Source of the DNA: an actinobacterium acAMD-2
Lineage (GTDB): Bacteria; Actinomycetota; Actinomycetes; UBA12327
Direction: 5' to 3'
DNA: 19,337 bases
NCBI GenBank assembly: GCA_000754455.1
Contig: JNSE01000007.1
Location: 1-19,337 of the forward strand
Numbering within the stretch: position 1 is the stretch's first letter; every line of letters begins with the position of its first letter. Of this stretch, positions 13,714-19,337 are shown piece after piece. Position numbers and translations under genes: made by a program. Under the pieces are notes generated by a model. That model was not told the DNA's origin. It worked only from the letters and a program-made list of their open reading frames with translations, and made no database searches.

Positions 13714-14361
13714 GTGACCAAGGCTGACCTTTCCAAACTGCGCCGTGCCTATGCCGATGTGCCATTGCTGGAATCTCAGATGGCCAGCAACCCGCTTGAG
13801 CAATTTGCGCGATGGTTTGACGACGTCTTGGCTGTTCCGGATGCAATCTTGGAACCCAATGCGATGGTCCTTGGCACGGTGAGTAGTGAGGGGCAACCCA
13901 GCGCTCGAACAGTTTTGCTCAAAGGTTTTGATGATCGAGGTTTCGTACTGCACACGAACTACACCTCGCGCAAAGGCCAAGAAGCCTTAGCCACAGGCAA
14001 GGCAAGCTTGGTTTTCCCTTGGCACCATATTGAGCGACAGGTCACAGTGGTTGGAGCGGTGGAGAAAGTTAGCGACGCTGAAAGTGTGGAGTACTTCGCC
14101 CAGCGACCGCGAGGCTCGCAAATTGCTGCGTGGGCTTCGCATCAATCGCAAGTGGTTGAACGAAGCGAACTTGAACACCGGTGGGCCGAGCTTGAAGAGC
14201 GTTTTGCGGGCATTGACGTGCCTCGCCCGGACTTTTGGGGTGGATTGCGCGTGGTTCCGGTCTCGGTGGAGTTCTGGCATGGCCGTAATGACCGGCTGCA
14301 TGACCGCCTGCGCTACCGCTTGTTTGATGGGTCGTGGGTGCTGGAACGATTGAGCCCGTGA
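13714..14361 (+). CDS. pdxH: Pyridoxamine 5'-phosphate oxidase (PdxH)
   Basis: PdxH, 215 residues, an FMN-dependent oxidase that converts pyridoxine or pyridoxamine 5'-phosphate to pyridoxal 5'-phosphate, in the cytoplasm. Landmarks: NPLEQFARWFDDV (26-38), SARTVLLKGFDDRGFVLHTN (63-82) with the following YTSRKGQEA, ERQVTVVGAVEKV (107-119), QIAAWASHQS (136-145), and the C-terminal dimerisation segment WGGLRVVPVSVEFW (175-188) then GRNDRLHDRLRY (190-201), which carries the PLP- and FMN-contacting residues of the family. GTG 13714 has no clear Shine-Dalgarno; a weak TACAAC at 6 nt suggests a leaderless start. It is divergent from citA and ends in a GTGA overlap with the MFS gene. Its product is the cofactor of SerC, encoded nearby. 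Confidence 0.94.
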   Translation: MTKADLSKLRRAYADVPLLESQMASNPLEQFARWFDDVLAVPDAILEPNAMVLGTVSSEGQPSARTVLLKGFDDRGFVLHTNYTSRKGQEALATGKASLVFPWHHIERQVTVVGAVEKVSDAESVEYFAQRPRGSQIAAWASHQSQVVERSELEHRWAELEERFAGIDVPRPDFWGGLRVVPVSVEFWHGRNDRLHDRLRYRLFDGSWVLERLSP

Positions 14362-15644
14362 GCACTTCGCGATTGAGTCGATGGCGCTCGACCATTCTCG
14401 CTGACATCACGCCGCTGAAAGTTTCTGTAGATTTCCGGCGGATCTTCTTTGCTCAGTTGGTTTCGCAAATCGGCACGCAAATGACGGCGGTTGTTTTACT
14501 GCTGCAAATTTTTGACATCAGTCGATCAAACTTGGCAACAGGTCTTGTGGGTGCGGTGGCTTTTCTGCCGATGGTGATCGGTGGTCTGTATGGCGGGTCG
14601 ATTGCGGACGCGCGCGATCGGCGAGCAGTGGCTTACTGGACAACCACTGGGCTAGCTGGTTTTTCCCTGGTGTTCGCGGGGATGGCCTACTCCGACTTGC
14701 GTTTGTTGTGGCCCTATTACGTACTTATTGCTGGCCAGACCTGGCTCTCGGCGATTGCTCAACCCACACGTATGGCGATCATTCCGCGGTTGGTCGGAGC
14801 GGAACTTCTACCAGCAGCCAATGCCCTGGCTCAGATTTCTTGGAACATTGGGTTCACGCTAGGTCCGGTGATCGGCGCCACGATTGCAAAGAGTTATGGG
14901 TTTGGCTGGGCGTACCTCGTTGATGCCTTGTCATTTGCGGGCGCGGTGTACGCCTATTGGCGGTTGCCGCCAGTAGTGCCTGATGCGGATGACGACCATA
15001 AAGCGGGTCTGGCTTCCGTCCTTGAAGGCTTGCGCTATCTCAAGGGCCGAAAGAATTTGTCCATGACGTTTTATGTCGACATCGTGGCCATGGTCTTTGG
15101 CATGCAGCGTGTTTTGTTTGCTTCGATTCCGTTAGCGTTCTATGGACTAGCAGTGGTGGGATTCGGGCCCATCAATGTTTCCTTGAGTGGGCTTTTATTT
15201 GCCGCACCCGCTGTTGGGGCAATCGTTGGCGCCGTTGCCTCGGGTTGGTTCACTCGTATTCGACGCCAAGGGCTAGCAGTTGTCGCATCCATCATTGTGT
15301 GGGGCGGTGCAATCGCATTATTTGGATTAACGCAGCAGTGGTGGTTGGGCTTGATCTTCTTAGCTATCGCAGGAGCTGCCGACATGGTTTCTGCGGTGTT
15401 TCGAAACACGATGTTGCAGGCTGCCACTCCCGATGCGATGCGTGGTCGGCTCCAAGGTGTCTTAATCGCGGTAGTAGCCGGTGGTCCCTATCTTGGTGAC
15501 TTCCGCGCAGGTGCGATTGCCGACTGGTTCGATGTCCGCACGGCCGTCGTCAGCGGTGGAATTTTGTGCATCGTGGGAGTTGTGGCGCTGATGGCGTGGC
15601 GGCCGGGGTTCCTGCGGTACGACGCGTGGCATCCTGTTCCGTAA
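14358..15644 (+). CDS. MFS transporter (EntS/MFS_3-like)
   Basis: A 428-residue major facilitator superfamily protein with about 12 hydrophobic segments, in the cytoplasmic membrane. The loop 2-3 signature of MFS proteins is visible as YGGSIADARDRRAVAY, preceded by VGAVAFLPMVIGG. QPTRMAIIPRLVG and the second-half ATPDAMRGRLQGV are typical of the MFS_3 group, which includes the EntS siderophore exporter and many drug or unknown exporters. The substrate cannot be read from the sequence. GTG 14358 overlaps the pdxH stop as GTGA, indicating coupling; an in-frame GTG at 14334 would add eight residues. Proximity to pdxH might be only positional. The stop is embedded at the left edge of a 14-bp palindrome. 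Confidence 0.9.
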   Translation: MSTSRLSRWRSTILADITPLKVSVDFRRIFFAQLVSQIGTQMTAVVLLLQIFDISRSNLATGLVGAVAFLPMVIGGLYGGSIADARDRRAVAYWTTTGLAGFSLVFAGMAYSDLRLLWPYYVLIAGQTWLSAIAQPTRMAIIPRLVGAELLPAANALAQISWNIGFTLGPVIGATIAKSYGFGWAYLVDALSFAGAVYAYWRLPPVVPDADDDHKAGLASVLEGLRYLKGRKNLSMTFYVDIVAMVFGMQRVLFASIPLAFYGLAVVGFGPINVSLSGLLFAAPAVGAIVGAVASGWFTRIRRQGLAVVASIIVWGGAIALFGLTQQWWLGLIFLAIAGAADMVSAVFRNTMLQAATPDAMRGRLQGVLIAVVAGGPYLGDFRAGAIADWFDVRTAVVSGGILCIVGVVALMAWRPGFLRYDAWHPVP

Positions 15645-15657
15645 TTTGTGCACAAAT
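15644..15657. promoter_or_regulatory. Perfect 14-bp palindrome, candidate operator
   Basis: ATTTGTGCACAAAT reads identically on both strands. It begins on the last base of the MFS stop codon and lies 27 nt before the extended -10 of the surface-protein gene, with its centre at about -46 from the expected start of transcription. That spacing suits an activator or repressor dyad. It has no spacer to form an RNA loop and no T tract, so it is not a terminator. No regulator family is assigned. Confidence 0.45.
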
Positions 15658-15681
15658 GTGGGGGGTTGAGGCGTAATGGGT

Positions 15682-15690
15682 TGGTATTAT
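15682..15690 (+). promoter_or_regulatory. Extended -10 promoter (TGG TATTAT) of the surface-protein gene
   Basis: TGGTATTAT matches the extended -10 form TGn plus a hexamer close to TATAAT. No -35 is seen at standard spacing (TTGAGG at 15666 would leave 13 nt). The expected transcript start is near 15697, giving a leader of about 47 nt with GAGAGG at 15731-15736 as ribosome-binding site. This is the most consensus-like -10 in the window. Confidence 0.5.
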
Positions 15691-15743
15691 TAGGGATCAG
15701 CGTTTGCCCCTTCCCCCGCGGTGAATTCGTGAGAGGCCAGTCC

Positions 15744-18700
15744 ATGGGTTTGTTTGCGCGTGCGCATCGTCGCGCCACGTTGGCCTTGCTTGTCACCATC
15801 AGCGTCGTAGCTGGTTTCCTGACGGTCGGTGCCACATCGGCGGCCGCGATCGGTCCGTCTATCGCGGTGAGCCAACAGGTCTCGAGCTCGGTCCTGGTCG
15901 GACAGGACGCCGCTTTTACTTTGACTGCAAGCAACCCTGACATTGCCTTGGCAGTGCCCCAATACAACGTGACCTCTCGTACGGTCCTGCCGACCGGAGT
16001 CACCTACAAAGCCGGAAGCACCTCGCCTTCGTCAGCCGGCGAGCCCACGATTATTCGTGATGCGCTCACTGGTCAACAAACCTTGATTTGGTCCAACGTC
16101 GCTGACGTCCAAGTCGGCAGTACCTTTGCGCTTTCGTTCAAAGCTACGCCGGATCCGGCAACCTTGAGTGTGGGTTGGTCTTTCGATTCTGTTGGCGAAG
16201 CGTATGCGAGTTCTGATCCGAAACTATTGCCGAAGTTTGATGCCCAGGGCGTAGCGATTGCGAACGCCGCGGTAAGTAGTGCGCAAACAGCGCCGGCCAC
16301 TACTCAAGTCACCGCGATTACTGTCGCCAAGAGCGAGCCCAGTCCTGAAGGCGAGCTGCTGCGCGGGGTCCACACGCATTCCACGATTTACACCCTGAAG
16401 GTCACCAATAACGATAAGAACGCCACCAATGCGGTGGTTGTTGAGGATTACATCCCGGCCGGCATGGAATTCCTCGGTTGTGGAGGAGTCGATAACAGCA
16501 CAGGAGTTGAGTACCCAGGCGCCCCGTCGCTAACCAGCACGCCAACCATCGCTTCCGCTTCCTGCCCCACACCTACTCGGGTAGAAACGGTGACAAACCC
16601 ACCGGCCCAAGGTGCGATCACCTATCCAGCTGGCATCTACACCAAGGTCACGTGGTCGCTGGGAAACCTGGCCGCTGGCGCGATCAAGACAATTCAATAT
16701 CGCGCGGGTATTCCGCTGAAGGCCAATACGGCTACCTTCACCGGCGGAACGCCGACGGCAACGAGTTTGAACCAGACTGCGAATCTCAATAACAACTCCG
16801 GTCCCTCGGTTCGCGAAACTGCAACAGAAAAATCGTTGACCAACATCGTTCGCGTCTCGGGCACTTACACCGGACCCGTTGCACCATCAGCATCGACGAG
16901 CGTGTCGAGTTCGGGTTCTTCAACGGTGACCGCCGAAGACATTTCCATGCAAAAGAGTGTTTCACCGTCGTCATTTACCGCTGGTGGAATCGCCACATTC
17001 ACGTTGACCGTTCGAGTCAGTGAATACGTCAATGGTTCGGCGATCACCTTGACCGACACGTTGCCCGATGGCATGTGTCCGCTGTCCAGCTCGGTGAATT
17101 ACTCCACAGGCTCTGTCAGTGATTGCGCACCGGTAGCAGGAAGCAACCCCACGGGGGCAAGCTACTCATCCATCACGCAACAACCCGACGGCACCTTTGC
17201 CATCACCTTCAACGACCTCACAGTCAACGCTGATGGCGTTGCCGTGGTGACGTTTAAGGCCCGAATGTTGGCGAACTACCTCAGCAACGGTGATCCAGTG
17301 GTGGCTGGCGATGCAGTGGTCAATAACGCTGCCTTGACGGGAACGACCACGCCCATCGCGGGGACCGGTGAATCCGGTACGGAAACGGTCAGTGACATCT
17401 CGTCTGCTCGATTGACCACGTCTTCGCTGACGGTTGTCAAAAAGATTAAGCCGGCCGCAGACCCCTATGTGTGTGGAACGGGTCCCTACGTCAAGCCAAC
17501 GGAACCGGGTTATTCATCCAGTGACTTCATCTTTGCTAAGGGTTCGCGCATTTGTTTTGAACTAAGCGTGACGTTCCCGAGTTCCACCGATTCACGCAAC
17601 GTGGTCATCAACGATGTGCTGCCCGACGGGACGGTTTATGAAGCAGGTTCACAGTCCACGGTTGTGGCGCCGTCCTATGCGGTGACGTTTAACGAAGCTG
17701 CGGCCGCAGCTGATACAGCCTTCCCCACCTGGACGCTGGGTAACACCATTGGTGCAGCCAAGTTTGTTCCGGCGGGTGCGACATTTAAGGCCTACATCGG
17801 CGCGATAGTCCAGCGCGCTGCAGACGAGACCTCCGTTGACCTGACCGACAACTTGATGAAGATGCGATCGGAGTCAACATCTGGCGCAGCGGTTTCTTAC
17901 CGCGACAGCGTCGGGTTTGGCATCGCACCGGTGACGCCCTTAACCATTACTAAGGGCATCGCTGAGATCACGGATACTGTCGGCGCCGTAGCTTCCATTG
18001 ACCCGGTACCTGGGGCCGCTAACAACGTGGACGACAAAGCCGTCGAACAAGGTGACCAGGTCCAGTTCCGTGTTGACCTAAAGAATGCCGGCACCGATGC
18101 CAACGGAAATGCCGCACCGATTCGTGGCTTTGATGTGTGGGACGTGCTGGCACCGGGGATTACGTGTGCGCAGGTGTCGTCAATCTCAGCAGTCAGCGCA
18201 ACTACGGGTGCACCCACTGGTGAGTGCACCAACCCAGGCGACTCCAACCACCCCACGTTCAGCGACAACGCGACGCTGAGCGCCATTCGCTGGACTGCAC
18301 GCAGTGGAAGTCAGGATCAAATCCTGCCCGGCGCATCGCGAACGATGACCTATGAGGTGGCAATTCCGACGCCCTCTCGTGCCGGTGCGGACCTGGTTGA
18401 CACGGCTCACGTCAGGTCGTACGACGTCTTCAACGAACAAAGCGATACGTCAACGACGTACTACCCGTTGAGCAATGTGGACACCACGGTTGCGGTCCAG
18501 GATCAACTCATCCCGGCGATCTTTGATCCCTCCAACGTGTTCTTGGTTGATGTGTTTCTTAAGAAGGCGGTGATCGCCACCGGTATTACCGACACCAATA
18601 ACTCTGCGCTCACCGAGGCGGTCAATGGCGAAACGGTGACGTATCGAATTAGTTTCACTGTTCCGGCTCGCACCAGCATTTACAACGGGGCTATCTCTGA

Positions 18701-19337
18701 AGTCTTGCCCAGCGGTATCCAATTCATCAGTGCTTCAGCCCGGTTTGCGGCCAATGGCAGTTCGCCGGCAACCGCTGCTTTGCCCAGCGGTGTCAGCCTG
18801 AATGCAAGCAATGGCGCGCTGAGCTTCCCGACGACGTACACCAACAACAGTTCAACGGATGACTTGTTCGAAGTCACTGTTGTGGGCAAGGCCACTGCTA
18901 GCACCAGCACCAGTGTGAAGACCAACTCCGCCTTGTACGGATCGAGGGCAACGCCAAACGGTGCAGCCCTGCCGAACAAGACGGCGACCGCCTCCGTGAC
19001 CGTTATTCGGCCTTCTCCCTCGTTGGCTAAGACCAACAACTCCACGGGAACTGTGGTGGGTGGTCAGGTCATCAAGTACCAATTGCGAGCCAGCAATACC
19101 TCTGGTCGTCCAACGCTGTACGACGGCATCATCGTTGACTGTGTTCCGGCTGGTGTGATTTTCCAAAGTTACGATGTCCCCACAGCTGGTACGACTGAAC
19201 CTGCAGTCGCAGGAACCGGCGCCAACGGCTGTCCTGCTGGAACCACCAAGCTCACGTGGAACCCCGGTCCCATTGCGGGTGGCATTGCGCGCACGCTTTC
19301 GTACAACGTGAAGGTGACCGAGGGTGCTGTTGGCAAC
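15744..19337 (+). CDS. Secreted DUF11-repeat surface protein, 3' end missing
   Basis: Open frame of 1198 codons with no stop, cut by the window edge. ATG 15744 has GAGAGG 7 nt upstream. Residues 1-35 form a signal peptide: basic AHRR, a hydrophobic core and a likely cut after ATSAAA. The rest is Thr/Ser/Ala-rich and made of seven imperfect DUF11/isopeptide-type beta-sandwich repeats. Each has a turn of the type LPxG or close to it, mostly after D/E-x-x (prolines at 83, 238, 441, 627, 804, 989 and 1135), at about 150-200 residue spacing. Repeats 2-7 begin with a strand holding lysine (K196, K404, K566, K737, K940, K1096), and several end with a strand holding asparagine (N527/528, N703, N1061), as expected for Lys-Asn isopeptide bonds. 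It should be a long stalk or adhesin outside the cell. The anchor (LPXTG or membrane span) would lie beyond the window. The exact role is unknown. Confidence 0.85.
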   Translation, partial: MGLFARAHRRATLALLVTISVVAGFLTVGATSAAAIGPSIAVSQQVSSSVLVGQDAAFTLTASNPDIALAVPQYNVTSRTVLPTGVTYKAGSTSPSSAGEPTIIRDALTGQQTLIWSNVADVQVGSTFALSFKATPDPATLSVGWSFDSVGEAYASSDPKLLPKFDAQGVAIANAAVSSAQTAPATTQVTAITVAKSEPSPEGELLRGVHTHSTIYTLKVTNNDKNATNAVVVEDYIPAGMEFLGCGGVDNSTGVEYPGAPSLTSTPTIASASCPTPTRVETVTNPPAQGAITYPAGIYTKVTWSLGNLAAGAIKTIQYRAGIPLKANTATFTGGTPTATSLNQTANLNNNSGPSVRETATEKSLTNIVRVSGTYTGPVAPSASTSVSSSGSSTVTAEDISMQKSVSPSSFTAGGIATFTLTVRVSEYVNGSAITLTDTLPDGMCPLSSSVNYSTGSVSDCAPVAGSNPTGASYSSITQQPDGTFAITFNDLTVNADGVAVVTFKARMLANYLSNGDPVVAGDAVVNNAALTGTTTPIAGTGESGTETVSDISSARLTTSSLTVVKKIKPAADPYVCGTGPYVKPTEPGYSSSDFIFAKGSRICFELSVTFPSSTDSRNVVINDVLPDGTVYEAGSQSTVVAPSYAVTFNEAAAAADTAFPTWTLGNTIGAAKFVPAGATFKAYIGAIVQRAADETSVDLTDNLMKMRSESTSGAAVSYRDSVGFGIAPVTPLTITKGIAEITDTVGAVASIDPVPGAANNVDDKAVEQGDQVQFRVDLKNAGTDANGNAAPIRGFDVWDVLAPGITCAQVSSISAVSATTGAPTGECTNPGDSNHPTFSDNATLSAIRWTARSGSQDQILPGASRTMTYEVAIPTPSRAGADLVDTAHVRSYDVFNEQSDTSTTYYPLSNVDTTVAVQDQLIPAIFDPSNVFLVDVFLKKAVIATGITDTNNSALTEAVNGETVTYRISFTVPARTSIYNGAISEVLPSGIQFISASARFAANGSSPATAALPSGVSLNASNGALSFPTTYTNNSSTDDLFEVTVVGKATASTSTSVKTNSALYGSRATPNGAALPNKTATASVTVIRPSPSLAKTNNSTGTVVGGQVIKYQLRASNTSGRPTLYDGIIVDCVPAGVIFQSYDVPTAGTTEPAVAGTGANGCPAGTTKLTWNPGPIAGGIARTLSYNVKVTEGAVGN

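Noticed and set aside
14334..14357. Longer MFS start at GTG 14334
   Set aside because: It would deepen the overlap with pdxH to 28 nt; GTG 14358 gives the common 4-nt GTGA coupling. Not fully excluded.
15488..16003. 171-codon minus-strand frame across the MFS/surface-protein junction
   Set aside because: It overlaps the MFS C-terminus, the promoter and the signal-peptide region, and shows no family features.
17897..18286. 129-codon minus-strand frame inside the DUF11 gene
   Set aside because: Antisense shadow; the plus strand is continuous DUF11-type repeat sequence.

Overview
The window looks like the chromosome of an actinobacterium of moderate GC content (my impression is the mid-50s percent). 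The evidence is the gene set: an actinobacterial long cold-shock protein, DUF3027 and DUF4031 proteins, a bacterial XPB helicase beside a helicase-associated WYL protein, futalosine-pathway menaquinone genes, actinobacterial-type SerC and citrate synthase 2, and an F420-reductase-like Rossmann protein. Many starts are GTG. Several starts have a TANNNT hexamer 6-7 nt upstream and no clear Shine-Dalgarno, which is the usual look of leaderless actinobacterial mRNAs. From the boundaries called here, about 97% of the window is coding, and convergent genes touch or overlap, so the genome is probably streamlined (perhaps a free-living planktonic lineage). I cannot place it to genus.

Layout. 4-907 (+): DUF4031 protein and an F420-reductase-like protein. 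5207-910 (-): a three-gene run of helicase-associated/WYL protein, XPB helicase and a membrane protein, with the first two translationally coupled. 5298-5678 (+): cold-shock protein, divergent from that run. 7197-5675 (-): mqnB-mqnD, two steps of the futalosine route to menaquinone, overlapping by ATGA. 7260-8246 (+): DUF3027 protein and a probable 28-residue membrane microprotein. 11225-8247 (-): a UbiD-family decarboxylase with a long proline-rich N-terminus, then an aldo/keto reductase. 13587-11311 (-): citrate synthase then phosphoserine aminotransferase. 13714-15644 (+): pdxH and an MFS transporter, overlapping by GTGA. 15744 to the right edge (+): a secreted DUF11-repeat surface protein, at least 1198 residues long and cut by the window end.

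Themes. Most of the window is core metabolism and maintenance: menaquinone, serine, PLP (the cofactor SerC uses), TCA-cycle entry and DNA repair. The accessory-looking parts are the UbiD/aldo-keto reductase pair and the giant surface protein. The most striking non-coding feature is the 62-bp mqnB/DUF3027 divergent region. It is positionally symmetric about one point: GTG, 6 nt, TANNNT, 17 nt, GGCATG on each strand, with the two GGCATG hexamers overlapping as the palindrome GGCATGCC. I saw no tRNA, rRNA, CRISPR array, insertion sequence or phage gene, and no stretch over 300 bases lacks a gene.
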